A stretch of DNA of 64,000 nt, from assembly GCA_024734495.1 (NCBI GenBank), contig JALMQS010000302.1:62001-126000 (forward strand), in the 5' to 3' direction. Shown here piece by piece: positions 33,901 to 45,332 of the stretch; the first letter of the stretch is position 1, and the number at the start of each line of letters is the position of its first letter. The notes below the pieces were generated by a model. That model made no database searches, was not told the origin of the DNA, and saw nothing but the letters and a program-made list of their open reading frames with translations. The stretch is from Forficula auricularia. Its lineage: Eukaryota > Arthropoda > Insecta > Dermaptera > Forficulidae. A program made the translations under genes and the position numbers.

Positions 33901-34430
33901 GCAACAAATCGCCAATAGAAATCCCCCTCTGATGTCTGTCGTTTCCCAGGCATTCATTTATGATTAAGACTGTTGATATTTCTTTGCATTTAACTCTGGC
34001 TTTGGTTTTAAATTGTTCACAATGAATTCATTCAAACGATTGGCTAGGAAAAAAATTAATGATTCCTATTTATGAACTGATAATTTATTCTTAGTCATAA
34101 TCCAACTACTCGATTAAAAGGTTTGGTCATAAAATAAATAACTAATGCTTATAATATACATCTGGGCTGCTGGCTGACTGACTGGCTGGCTGATAACCAT
34201 GAATGGGAACCAGAATCAATTACAAAGGCTTCTATTCTTCTTGTTTTTTAGACAATAATCCGTTAAGTAAAAATGCATTGCGATGATTGAAAAGACTATT
34301 TATTTATTTATTTTTAAGAACACCCACAAAGAGTAAGTAATAAGTAGGAAGCGCAAAAAAGCTCATTTTTTCGAAAAAAGGCACGATTTTTGCAAAAAAA
34401 AGGCTCTAAAAATGGTCGTATTATTTTTTA
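33901..34430. other. No recognisable gene
   Basis: A/T-rich, with a small (GCTGACTG)-like patch near 34170-34200. Confidence 0.4.
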
Positions 34431-35258
34431 TACCTGGAGGCACCGAGCGATGCTCGGTAACTTCTTCCTTCAGTTAAAAGCTTTATTTTAATATTATTTT
34501 TAATTTAAAATTCTGATAAAAAGGTCGATTTTTTATTTGAGAGCCGCTTTCAAATTAAAAAAATACAAAAATATATAATAGTCGCCCAATGTAGCCCCCC
34601 CCTCCACCCCGCTCAACCTCACCCCGAAACCTCTCCCTACCCCGGATTCCCCACCACTGCGCCCCACCTTCTGCACCTGTTTTGATTCAACCATATGATT
34701 TATTTTTATTCATCCAATTGTTAATAAATAAAACCTATCAAAATGTGTTGTTTTTTTCAGAAAATTGAGACCTGCTTATGCGAAATATATTTTTAAATAA
34801 ATTCTTGATTATTTTTTATTCTATTAAATAAATAAAGTTCTTTATAAAAACGGTTATAAAACGTTTATTAATATTTCTAACGTTTAGGGAGAACAAAATA
34901 TGTTAAAATCCACAATCACAATACTTCTTCAAGGCCTTTTAGAACAATGAAACAAACAACCCATTGTCTGCCTGGGTATAAAAGGAAAAGGGAAACCTTT
35001 TTTAAAACCCAAAGAATGGGATTTGTCTACCTGAGAATAATTAATTTGATTACGAAAAAAACCTATCAAAAACAATTTTGTCGAAGATGAGACCGTGACA
35101 GATCGAATTGTCACCCCAAAAACTCACTAACCCATGAATTTCTTCAAAATCGGTAAAGCCGTTTTCAAAATAGAACTAAGATACATATATATATAAACAA
35201 ACAAATATATAAACAAACAAATGAATATACAATTTTTGCTCGTTTAATAAGAGTAGAT
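34431..35258 (-). mobile_element. Helitron-like element HEL, copy 2
   Basis: Minus strand: starts TCTACTCTTATTAAACGAGC after an A, then GAAAACGGCTTTACCGATTT, GACAATTCGATCTGTCACGG, a G-rich tract (34597-34680) and the hairpin ACCGAGCATCGCTCGGT (34442-34458) near the end. Confidence 0.8.
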
Positions 35259-35564
35259 AAATAGTCTCTGAATAGCCTTTATCATGAAAATAGTAACTAT
35301 AGTTTCACGAATTTTACTTATGTTGACAAAATATAGGTAATTTTTAAAAGAAAGAAATTTATATCTCAGAAAATATAGAAATATAATATATGGTATATGA
35401 TTAATTTTCATAAAATAATATAAGAAAAAAATGTCAATATGCTTTTTTCAAATTTTAATGATTTTTCTAAGTAACATTTTGAGCTAAAAAGATGAAATCC
35501 TAGCAGAGAGGTGTATAGTTTATTGATACAAACTTGTGTGCTACATGCGGAAAACGAAATTTTT
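35259..35564. other. No recognisable feature
   Basis: A/T-rich spacer. Confidence 0.4.
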
Positions 35565-36330
35565 TTTTTACTTTACCATACTGGGTATGGTCAAGTATTG
35601 TAATCGTGCATGAAAAAAGTGTTTTTTATTTTGCTTCTTTTTTTCGAAATATCTCAAAAACGGCTTAAATTATTTTGATTAAAAAAAATTGGGCTAAACT
35701 ATGGCATTTCGGTCTACAAAAAAGCACTAATAAGCGAACATGGAAAAAATTATATTTTTCGAGATAATAATTGTTTTGTCAAAATGGCTGTTAGTCTGTG
35801 CCATAACAAATTTTTGTGGACGAGCTAGCTCAAAAACTAGTGTGGAAATCAAAACCAAATTTCACACGTAGTTTTGGTGTATTGAGATTAAGAGTTGATT
35901 AGATTTTGGAGCATATCGACCCAAAATGAAGGGGGGGGAGAGGGTTAAAATTTAAAATTATAATATTTTCAAACTGAAAAAAAACAAGAAAAATGAAAGT
36001 ATAAGAAAAAAAATTATTTTTTTCTGGCGCCGAAGGGGGGGTCAAAAAATAAAAATCTAGGCCATTATGACCAAACTCAACCAAATTTTGTATACATAAT
36101 CAGTGGGCTACCAGAACACTAAAAATTCAAAGACAAACCTCCCAAAATGGGAGGGGGCGGGGGGGGGGGGCAAAAAATGAAAATCTAGGCCCTTGTACCA
36201 AACTCAACCACAGGAGTGTATGGTAAAGTCAAGTGGATGGCCACATCAGAACGTGTCAATTTATTTTATTTTTAAGTCCACAAAAATTTTGATATTTCCC
36301 AAATTCGAATAACATGTTAATAAAAATCAA
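35565..36330 (-). mobile_element. Family C element, copy 4
   Basis: Minus orientation; ends at a GTATGGTAAAGTCAAGTGGA block and faces copy 5 head-to-head across about 36240-36415. Confidence 0.8.
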
Positions 36331-36913
36331 TATATGGATAAAAAATTCATTGAAAATAACGAATGACGTCATAGAATCAAGCAAAATAAATTGACACGTT
36401 CTGATGTGGGAATACCATACACTTCTGGTTGAGTTTAGTACAAGGGCCTAGATTTTCATTTTTTGACCCCCCTAATTTTATTGATTTTATAGAATATTTC
36501 ATTTTTCTTGTTTTTTAGTTTGAAAATATTATAATTTTAATTTTTAACCCCCCGGCCTTCCCCCCTTAATTTTGGGTCGATATGCACCAAAATCTAATCA
36601 GCTTTTAAACTCACTGGACCGAAACTACGTGAAATTTAGTTCTGATATTCTCACTAGTTTTTGAGCTATCAAAACAAAACAAAATTTGGTAACGCACCGA
36701 TTAACAGACATTTTGACAAAACAATTATTATCTCGAAAAATGTAATTTTTTCGATGTTCACCCATTAGGGCTTTTTTGTAGAGCAAAATATCATGGCTTC
36801 GCCTAATTTTTTTAATTAAAATAGTTTCAGCCGTTTTTGAGATATTTCCAAAAAAAGAAGCAAAAAAAAATACAGACAGTCGTGGGACTGTCACTGACAT
36901 CAATGCAAATCAC

Positions 36914-37347
36914 TTTCAGTTCCTGTCATCTGATTGGTCATCCCAGTGGCTCCATTTACCATCTATCGTTTGTTAGTGGTAAAAAGCATTTACTTTGCGA
37001 TATACAACCGGCCATTAGAATATCTACTTCCCACTTGTTGCCTTTATCGTCCGAAACATTGCATTTGTACAGATCGCTTTTTAGATATGTCAAAGTACTC
37101 ATCATTGATGAAATAAGTATGATTAGTGCGGAACTTTTATCAAAAATTGATTTGGGATTAAAACAAATTACTGGAAACCACTCTGCAGATATTATTTTGA
37201 TAGGAGATTTGCGACAATTGCCACCTGTAAGTGTAAGTAACTGAAAGTGCCTGTCATCTGATTGGTCATCCCAGTGGCTTCATTTACCATCTACCGTTTG
37301 TTAGTTGTAAAAAGCATTTACTTTTCTACATACAACCGGCCCTAAGA
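36914..37347. repeat. Pair of ~100 bp direct repeats around a helicase fragment
   Basis: CCTGTCATCTGATTGGTCAT..CATTTACCATCTATCG..ACAACCGGCC at about 36920-37015 recurs with few changes at about 37247-37342. Confidence 0.85.
37060..37243 (+). pseudogene. PIF1-type helicase fragment (Helitron-like)
   Basis: The frame reads YVKVLIIDEISMISAELLSK then ILIGDLRQLPPV. The Walker B-type LIIDEISMI followed some 25 residues later by GDLRQLPPV is diagnostic of PIF1-family DNA helicases, including those in Helitron RepHel proteins. Only about 55 residues are present; Walker A is missing upstream and the frame ends at TGA just after PPVSVSN. The start codon at 36837 belongs to unrelated repeat sequence, so I treat only the conserved part as gene-derived. 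It may equally come from a host PIF1 gene, but position between repeats makes capture by a mobile element likely. Confidence 0.8.
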
Positions 37348-37510
37348 GCTGTGTGAACGGTTGTGCCATCAATAGCTACTGCAGCTAAACCTCTGGCCTC
37401 ACCCTTCACTCGCCCTCTCTCACTTCCCCTACCAGCAGTCCAGAATGGTAGCGGAATGGGAATCTTACGGGGTCGCTTTATCCCACTTAGACCCTGCCTA
37501 GCGCGCTTAA
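37344..37510. other. GC-balanced segment of unknown origin
   Basis: Open on both strands for about 65-70 codons and clearly richer in G/C than its surroundings (TCACTCGCCCTCTCTCACTT, CTTACGGGGTCGC). I do not recognise a product. It sits in the same insertion as the helicase fragment. Confidence 0.35.
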
Positions 37511-37703
37511 AGAAGCAAAGCTTCAAAAATCTCTTTTTCATGCAGGATTACAATACTTGACCATACCCTGTATGGTAAAGAAAAGATGGTAATATGATAA
37601 AACAATTCTTTCTCTAATCCAAGTATAATGAATATATGTATATTTATTTTCTAATTCAATGAATATCTTAAATTAGCATTAATAGGAATTGCTGTTGATT
37701 TAA

Positions 37704-37943
37704 TTAAAACGTATCCATGCGGTCCTCCTCTTTTTGCCTAGTCCATCCGTCGTGTTGCCGGCCGCAACATTCATTTCCTTTGAATAGCATTTCCGAATTC
37801 CTGCCCTTGGTGCTAGCCAGCTTGGGCCCATGAGCTTTGAGGTTTCTCGCTGCTGCCTCAAGAACAGTAGGTACTACTACCCTTGCGAAAATAACCTGGA
37901 GGCTTATTCGCCCCCACTCACACTCGTTGGGCTCGAATTTCAA
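37704..37943 (-). other. Unrecognised open frame, 79 codons
   Basis: G/C-balanced island with an open minus-strand frame (contains RVVVPTVLEAAARNLKAHGP). No motif I can name, no ribosomal or transposase signature and no visible splice context that would decide it. Could be a captured exon. Confidence 0.3.
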
Positions 37944-38137
37944 TTACATTTGAATTAAATAGCCTCTATTATTTTTGTTTTAACAAATGGTGTCCTTATA
38001 TGTAGAAAAAAATTTCATTTTAGTTCTTTCTTTCCATTTGATAAAGGAATAATCACCAGAAATGATAGAAAATTAACCCGAAAGGGAAATCGGTTAAGTA
38101 GATTTTTCAATCCCATTTTCCTTTATGACTTTAGAAC

Positions 38138-38420
38138 AGGGGTCGGGGAACCGGGGTAAATTACCCCAAATGGGTAAAAATGAAACTATCGAGGGTAAAA
38201 AGGACATTTTGTAAATTTTTTTATTTTATAAACTAAATATTTTTATATATTTTTTTTAACTTTTATTAATTTTGTAGATTTTTGAATTCCCGGAAAAGCT
38301 ATCAAACTAACAATACTATAATAGTTTATAAAATAATTTTTTTTTTTAATGTCCTTTTTACCCCCGATAGTTTCATTTTTACCCCATTTGGGGTAATTTA
38401 CCCCGGTTCCGGTAAAGTGA
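38138..38420. mobile_element. Palindromic MITE with CAGGGGTCGG end
   Basis: CAGGGGTCGGGGAACCGG at 38138 and CCCCGGTTCC near 38410, with long inverted arms (GGTAAATTACCCC, GATAGTTTCATTTTTACCC). The CAGGGGT-type left end fits hAT MITEs; the right tip is altered and I see no clean 8 bp TSD. Confidence 0.7.
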
Positions 38421-38717
38421 AAGCTGCAATTTTGATATGTTATTAATCGCTTATAAATAGGTATAAAATAATCTGTTGAAAAAGATTTAGCTTTCAGTTC
38501 AAAAATGCAAGGAATCAGAATAAAACCAAAATGTCGAAATTAAGATGAGCTTTTGCATGGATCTAGATAATTAGCTGAAATTTCGCACAAAAGTTTTTAT
38601 AATAATAATTTGTATGGGACTTAATAGCTCAAACCGTTTGCTGACAAACAATGACAGTTCTCTAAAATATACTGAAAACAATTTATTTTATTTTTTTTTA
38701 ATTAAATATAATAATAA

Positions 38718-39110
38718 TAAATTTTATTAAACCAATTATCATTAGCGTATACATTTTATTTGAGCTTCGACTTCGGAGATTACATCCCCACCATCGACTG
38801 TTCTTAACAATTTAATTTTTTTTTTTTTTTTTTTTTTATAAATTTTATTAAACCAATTATTTTACATTAATTAATGTATACATTGTATTTTTTGCTTCGA
38901 TTCCGGAGATAACTTCTCCACCATCGAGTGTCCTTATTCATCTTTAGTCCTTGTTTTTAATAAGAGGAAAAATCTAATTAGATAAAAAAACCTCTTTTCC
39001 GATAATTATTTCAATTCCATTATTCCCCAATCAAGTCGATTGGTTCCTCCAATCTCTCCCCCTCCCCCAACAACAATTTAATTTGATTCATTATTAATTT
39101 AATGCAACCT
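38718..39110 (-). mobile_element. Poly-A-tailed retroposon fragments, two tandem 3' ends
   Basis: Minus strand ATTGGTTTAATAAAATTTAT followed by poly-A (38818-38838 region) marks one 3' end; another 3' end follows at 38718. Upstream body GATGGTGGAGAAG..ATCTCCGGAATCGAAG matches 49160-49350 and 55375-55600. AATAAA plus A-tail suggests retrotransposition. The source family is not recognised. Confidence 0.65.
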
Positions 39111-39661
39111 CTCCTCGCGAAACACTTGCGTTTGATTATACGTTGTTTTGTAAAAGATTTATATTTATTGAAATTATTAGCAATAAAACGATAACTATTG
39201 TATTTTTTTGTAGTTAATTAAACTGGAAATAATATTATTGCGATTCCTATTAACCTAAAAAGGGAAAAATAATAAAAATTCTAGATTTTCTTATCATATA
39301 TAGAAATATAATTACAAAAACAAGTAGGTATAGGCATTATTAAAAATTATCTATATCTACGGAAAAGTCTAATTTCTAAAAAAAAAAGTGTATATTTATG
39401 AAACGATGCAATTTGAATGCCCGAAAGATAATCCACCTGTTTTTTTTCTTTTTAAATATAAAAAAGCTCATTTATATGTTTCTTTTGGTCTTGTGTTGCC
39501 AGGATACATCCACATTTGGTTAATTCCATATTTCTATACAGATGGACCAAAAAGAAATGGATGTTTTTATTTAAAACCTTTAATAATTCAAAAAGCAAAT
39601 ATAACACACACTGTATATATCTCTTTGAAATATGGGAAAATCACTCTCTTTGAATGTTACT
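39111..39661. other. Unassigned, with a 103-codon open frame
   Basis: The plus frame 39388-39699 is among the longest in the window (contains GLVLPGYIHIWLIPYFYTDG) but shows no family motif, is not repeated here and runs into the repeat at 39662. I give it low weight. Confidence 0.25.
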
Positions 39662-39900
39662 TAGGGGGGCCATTCATAAAATACGGGGGGGATACCTGAC
39701 GTTTGCACTTAATCAATTTTATTTTAATAGTTTTCTTTATTTGTCAGCAATAAATCGTTTATAGGTGAAGGTGGGTCTAGCTTTTGTGACTATATATTAT
39801 TTGTTAGGGGGTGCAAGAAAATGTGACGCTGTGTGACGAAGGGGGTGCCAAAATGGCGAAATGTTGAGTGGCCTATTTCATTAATGTCCCCTATTTATGA
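39662..39900. repeat. GGGGCCATTCATAAAATACG-type insect repeat
   Basis: GGGGGGCCATTCATAAAATA at the left and GGCCTATTTCATTAATGTCC at the right are degenerate inverted ends. Interior G-rich runs and AAAATGTGACGCTGTGTGAC resemble a repeat common in insect genomes. Confidence 0.6.
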
Positions 39901-40373
39901 GTTTTTACGTTAATTAAAAATAAACTGATCAATATACATAGAAAAAATTGTTTTCATTTAAAGAATGGTTTTGTTTTAATTATTAAATGTTTTATTTAAA
40001 TAATTAATGATTATTTCGAAATAATCATTAAATTTTTCGAAACAATATAAACAATTTAATTATCTATTTTAATTGATTATTTATATTATACATATATATT
40101 ATATAATATATACTTCTAATTTAGCACTTTCTACCAATAACTGCTAATTGTAAAAAAAAGTACTGCACTCTGAGTGTTAAACAGACACTTTTCTTAAAGC
40201 TGGTGAATAAGAGATTATTTTAAAAAAAAATTCATGCCCCCAACTTACATAAACTTAGAAATAGAAGGTCAAAACTAACAAGTAATGAAATAAATTCGCA
40301 TGAAGCTAAAAGAAATTTTTATTTTTGACAAGGCTTGGTTCGATCACATATGTGTACCGCATTTTGTGTACAA
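39901..40373. other. A/T-rich stretch without features
   Basis: Includes a small palindrome AATGATTATTTCGAAATAATCATT near 40006-40029; nothing else. Confidence 0.4.
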
Positions 40374-40432
40374 CTCCTAATTGACTGAAGATGGCCAAAT
40401 AAAATTCAGGCCGAAACGTCTCATTAAAGGTG
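40374..40432 (+). ncRNA. Hammerhead ribozyme motif 7
   Basis: CTGAAGA at 40385-40391, stem II GGCC/GGCC closing a 12 base loop, GAAACGTC at 40413-40420 with palindromic ACGT stem III and cleavage triplet GTC. Stem I pairs TGA with TCA next to the core, then TAA with TTA and CC with GG across small bulges. Single copy of this family in the window. Confidence 0.75.
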
Positions 40433-40594
40433 TTTTATTGAACCCAGTGATTCCATCTTTGGCTGATACCTCCTCCTTCATCTAATACAGTTTCATCACT
40501 GCCACGAACTCTTACAATAGTAATGAAATTTGTTTTGAAAATGTAATTTTTATTCAATATGATTACTAAAAAAAAGTCCAATACCCTTGATGTA

Positions 40595-40900
40595 AAATTT
40601 ACAGAAAAACATTCTCGTTTTATAAACTTTAAAATACGTTCAAAATGTAGCGTGTGTTTCTTTTCATTATCGTATCGCCAGAGCCATTAATCGGGGAATT
40701 TTCACTAATATTAAGGGGGTCAAATTAGAGCCAGATAATATTACATAATATCCATTTACAGTTAATTTTCAATTAATTTTAAATAATACTTATAAGAAAT
40801 ATGATCTATTAATGATAAAATATTATCTAATCTTAAAGAAATATTTATTAACCAGCTGTGAAACCCGCCTTCGGCGGGCATCTTGCTAATCAGAAGGAAA
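40595..40900 (+). repeat. Dispersed family D, copy 1
   Basis: Matches 57765-58075 in inverse orientation, including AGAGCCAGATAATATTACAT and the end TTAACCAGCTGTGAAACCC with the hairpin CCCGCCTTCGGCGGG. Confidence 0.75.
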
Positions 40901-41005
40901 CTTAAATAATGTAATAAATGTAAATTAAAAAGGGGGCTTTTTTACTAAAAATAAACAGATGTGAGCTTCCACATGACTTTACCATATATCTGGACCCTCT
41001 CTTAT

Positions 41006-42056
41006 ATCTACTCTTATTAAACGAGCAAAAATTGTATATTTATTTATATATATATTTATTTATTTATATATTTGTATCTTGGTTCTATTTTGAAAACGGC
41101 CCTACCGATTTTGATGAAACAAAATCTATTAACAAGTTTTGAGGATGAAAAAACGATCTGGCTAGGTCTGGACCTCATCAAAATTCATCTTAATTGATTT
41201 TTTCTTAATTAAAGTAATTATTGATAGATGAAAATCTCAATAAAAAAAATTGATTCGGCGGAAGTCGTATTAGAACCTAGAACCTCTTGCATCTGAGGCC
41301 GACACTCTACCATTGGACCAATGAACTATTTTAAAAATCCTTGCTTTTTACTTTTACTAAAATGAATATTTTTGAATTAGACTTTATTATAAGTGTGGAA
41401 ATAATTGAATATATTATATATAGCTATGTATTTAATAAATATAATTTATTTGATATATTGCGGCGCGGCAAATTTGAAATATGTATAATTGAATTAAGCT
41501 GAAAGAAAGACAACAATTAATTTTAAATCCAGAAACATTAAATATATTAATAATTATTCCTTTGCCCCCCCTCCCCCCCACTCTTCTAATTAAAATTAAA
41601 TATTCAATTCTCTTTTCTCCGGGCAATTATCCTTGCAATTGTCTTCCTAAAAAAATACTTGGTTGGTGAAAGTTATCACTTCTGTCGCACGTCCCGAGAC
41701 GCACACATTTTTTTAATTTTATGTTTTTATTTCAGATCCTATACGATTATTTTTTTTATTATTATTTTCTTATGTATTTTTTATAATGTTTATCAATATG
41801 AACGAATGTGGGCAAATTGGTGTACGAGTAAACAAATATACACATAATATGTGGACCATTAGAAAGATAGAAATGCAAAAACTGGGTCGGGGTGGGGATG
41901 GATGTGGGGGGTGCAGGTGGTAGGGTGCAGTTGTGGGGGGTCTGGGGGTGGGAGTGGGGAGTTGGGGTGTAGTGTTGGGGGCGAGGTGTATGTTTTCGGG
42001 AGGGTGGTGTGGGGATCAGTGGTTACCGAGCATCGCTCGGTGCCTCCAGAGTACTT
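41006..42056 (+). mobile_element. Helitron-like element HEL, copy 3, carrying a tRNA-like repeat
   Basis: Starts TCTACTCTTATTAAACGAGC after an A; G-rich tract 41880-42005; hairpin ACCGAGCATCGCTCGGT at 42025-42041, then GCCTCCAGAGTACTTT. The tRNA-like repeat (41225-41620) occupies the middle. Confidence 0.8.
41225..41620 (-). mobile_element. Repeat with internal tRNA-like segment, copy 3
   Basis: Same end block (C-run, CACTCTTCTAATTAAAATTA) as the other two copies. Minus strand 41275-41335 has TTGGTCCAATGGTAGAGTG (A box) and AGGTTCTAATACG (degenerate B box), with an anticodon-arm region unlike copies 1 and 2. Confidence 0.65.
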
Positions 42057-42790
42057 TAATATTTAAAATAATACGAAATAACCACCTCTCTTAATTTTGA
42101 GTCAATTAACAATTAATAATATATCGTTTTAATTATGAGCCTATTCACCTCAATTTATTTTTAAATTTTATTATATATGTAGATAGATATATGAATGCAA
42201 TGATTTATAATGATGACGTTGTTCATATGTCAACAAAAACAATTTTTTGTTCTTAATAGGGGGGGGGGAAGGAAAAAAATAAATAGCTGGTAGCAAGCAA
42301 GTTAATCCCGTGGCAAAGCTTTCATAATAAATGCTTCTTAATAATAAAGCGCTCGCTGACACACAGATTTTACTTAAGTTCACTCCTTATAAATGGCCGT
42401 ATTATTCTTTTAATCAATTTAAAACGCACGAGAAATGAAATATTTTCATAACCGGGATTTTATTATTTTATAAAATAAACTGATGTGGCCATCCACGTAA
42501 CTTTACTTACCCCTACACCTCTCTTATATATATGTTGCAGTAAAAGCCCGTTTTTTAGTAAGAACGGGTTTATACTAGTTAAAATGCGTTTCACTAAATA
42601 CCTTTGTGGCAACTAGAATTTACTGATGTTGGTTGAGTTTGGTTCAAAGATCTAGAATCTTCATTTTTGACCTTCCGCCTCATAATTTTGACGTTTCCAA
42701 TCTTGAAATTTTAGAAATTAATTAAAATTAGGAAATTTCAATTAGTAATTTAAAACCCACTACGGAGTCCAGCGGGCTTCCCAACTGGTA
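42057..42790. other. No gene; small family C fragments
   Basis: TGATGTGGCCATCCACGTAA near 42481 and TTGGTTGAGTTTGGTTC near 42628 echo family C; the remainder is unassigned. Confidence 0.45.
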
Positions 42791-42794
42791 CATA

Positions 42795-44675
42795 CAGGGT
42801 GGTGACTTGGCCGACGCAGCATAGCGATTACAATGTTAATTTTTAACAGACTTCAAAAAAGGAGGAGGTTCTCTATCCGACTGATTTTTTTTTTTTTTTT
42901 TTTTTTTTTGTGCCTATTTTACCTCATATCTCAGCCAATTGTCAACCAATTTTGAAATTTTTTTTGCATTGGGTCCAGTCTAGCTTCCGATTGGTCCCAT
43001 TTTTTTTCATAGGTATTAGACCTTTTTTATTAGGTTTGTTTAGACCTAAACTCTTTGTTTATGAAACGATTTCGATGGTTCTTTTTTATCCAAAAGGGGT
43101 AGGGATGGTGTCATATTAATTTGGTAAAGTTCTGATGATATGATCACTATTAATAACATCACTAAAAAAGAGAAAAATAAAAATAATTTTTAAGAAAAAA
43201 TAAAAACCGACTTCAAAAAATTAAATGCAACAAATAAAATACACTAAAAGGTATAAAATAATTATTATCTTATTTAGTTACAATTAAACGACGAAATATT
43301 AACATGAAATTACTTTTTGAAGTCGGTGCCAAACATATACCTTTTATGAATCGCACTCGACGGATCTTACTTAGTACGTTTGGAGGATATGCTCGCTTAT
43401 AGGTATAGTTTGTTTGGTACCGACTTCAAAAGTAATTTCATGTTAATATTTCGTCGTTTAATTGTAACTAAATAAGATAATAATTATTTTATACCTTTTA
43501 TTGTATTTTATTTGTTGCATTTAATTTTTTGAAGTCGGTTTTTATTTTTTTCTTAAAAATTATTTCTATTGAATGTGCATTTATTTGCTCCCCTAATTAT
43601 TTTAGAGTTAAAGTTCTTATAGGTTTTTTGTAAAGAAAAAAATACTGAATCCGAACATATTTTTGTTTTCAAATTTTGAAATTTCAAAACCGTAATAATC
43701 AACATTATAAATAATTGTATTTTTACAAAAATCACTGAGGCCATCGAATTATTAAAACAAACAAGGCATTTGCATTTGTTGTTTCTATTTGACGTTTAAT
43801 AGTGATTGATGTCTTTAGGGATTGTTTTAGAGCGTAATTAGAATACAAAAAACTGAGCAGAATGAAAATTCTAAAAGATAATTACATCAGATTTTGTCTA
43901 ATTCATAATTTAAAAGTCAAAAAAAACGATTTTAAAAATGTAGATATTTATTTAAAAAATTTAAATTCAAAACTTTTATTGTTGTCGATTGTTTAAGTTT
44001 TATTGTTTATACTAGTCTCAAAATGGATTCATATTGGTCAACAAATCTATGATTATAAAACAAAACTTAACTTTTTAGAGTCAGTTCTTATTACAATGTA
44101 TTCATTACAAGAAAAAGTTGAAATAATTAAGTATTAGTAATTATGTTAAAAAATTAAATTCTGTTTAGATTACTAATTTTATTGTTTTAATTACGTTTAA
44201 AAATATTACTTATAATTTCGTTGATTATTCTTGTGAAAATTTAAAAGCTCGTTCTAAACTTGATCTACGTGAATCTACTATTTTTATTTATCAATGACGA
44301 ATACAAAACTCAGCCCATTCAAATTTAACGAGTTTCTCATTATGGTAATCAATAAATTCTAATAAGAACTGATTTTAAAAAGAAGTTCAAATATAACAAA
44401 CGTCAAATAAGAAACAACAAATGCAAATGCCTTGTTTGTTTTAATAATTCGATGGCCTCAGTGATTTTTGTAAAAATACAATTATTTATAATGTTGATTA
44501 TTACGGTTCTGAAATTTCAAAATTTGAAAACTAAAATATGTTAGGATTCAGTATTTTTTTCTCTACAAAAAACCTATAAGAACTTTAACTCTAAAATAAT
44601 TAGGGGAGCAAATAAATTCACATTCAAAAATTAACATTGTAATCGCTATGCTGCGTCGGCCAAGTCACCACCCTG
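42795..44675 (+). mobile_element. Mariner-like long-TIR element M, copy 1
   Basis: Ends CAGGGTGGTGACTTGGCC and its complement, flanked by TA (42793-42794, 44676-44677). TIRs extend about 280 bp. The left TIR is interrupted by E copy 3 (42845-43570). The transposase start (after ATG at about 44098) is deleted a few codons in (EKVEIIKY then stop), so no product is made. Confidence 0.9.
42845..43570 (+). mobile_element. AACCGACTTC element E, copy 3
   Basis: Begins AACAGACTTCAAAAAAGGAG, poly-T 42887-42909, central palindrome, ends GAAGTCGGTTTTTATT..CTTAAAAATTATTT. Comparison with M copy 2 (GTTAATTTTT directly followed by GAATGTGC) defines the insertion point precisely. Confidence 0.9.
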
Positions 44676-44866
44676 TATATAATAGTGTATGTAAATTAAC
44701 AGGGTACCTGTTTTTTTTTTTTGTTTTTTTACTAGTAATCTTACTATAAACATTTTTAATGTTAATAATAATAATAATTTTACATTATTTCATTGAATTA
44801 TGGTTGTTATATATTTTATTATACTTCTTGCCCTGAAAGAGTTCGGCAATTAAGTTTTTTGCCATC

Positions 44867-45332
44867 TTCCAATTAAGCTAATAAAAGACCCGGCTCTAAC
44901 CAACTCACTCGACTCCCTGTCTCACCGAAGAACCGTTTCTGCCCTTTCCCTGTACTACAGATACTATCACGGTGTCTGTCCAGTCGAGCTGAAATCACTT
45001 ATCCCCCCTAATGCCCTCTTTACGATAAACACGCGGTTTTCTAACGCTCAGCACCCCTTCGCTGTTAAATTGGATAAAAGTCGAACAAGCGCTTTCACCA
45101 ACTCTTTTATCCCTATGACCTCCTGAGACTGGAACTCGCTCCCTGTCACCATCTTTCCCGCGACTTATAACCTTCAGCTATTTAAGACCCGTATCCACAG
45201 ATACCTTCGACCCCCGCCCAACCCATAAAATTATTTCTTCTTCTTTTCACGATGGAGGGGCCAACCCAGGCCTTTGGGGGTTGCACCTTTTTGGTGTAAC
45301 TCCTTATCTCATCATTATCATAAAAAAAAAAT
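44867..45332 (+). pseudogene. Non-LTR retrotransposon ORF2 C-terminus and 3' UTR
   Basis: The frame reads IKLIKDPALTNSLDSLSHRR, SALSLYYRYYHGVCPVELK, then RTSAFTNSFIPMTS, a TGA stop (45124-45126), DWNSLPVTIFPATYNLQLFK and a natural TAA at 45226-45228. The LDSL.HRR..ALSL.YRYYHG and SF.P.....WNSLP.....YNLQ.FK pattern is the conserved C-terminal tail of jockey/CR1-like reverse transcriptases. A short 3' UTR (AACCCAGGCCTTTGGGGGTT) and A-tail follow. A 5'-truncated copy with internal stop; a shorter copy is at 49365-49560. Confidence 0.9.

Larger units (their letters stand above)
36331..37580 (+). mobile_element. Family C element, copy 5, with insertion
   Basis: Plus orientation; C sequence runs to AAGAAGCAAAAAAAAATACA near 36870, is interrupted, then resumes near 37506 (AAGAAGCAAAGC..TTTTTCATGCA) and ends CATACCCTGTATGGTAAAG. 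The roughly 640 bp interruption carries the helicase fragment and GC-rich sequence. Confidence 0.8.

Noticed and set aside
39388..39699. 103-codon frame as a gene
   Set aside because: No family motif, no repeat support, and its end runs into a known type of insect repeat.
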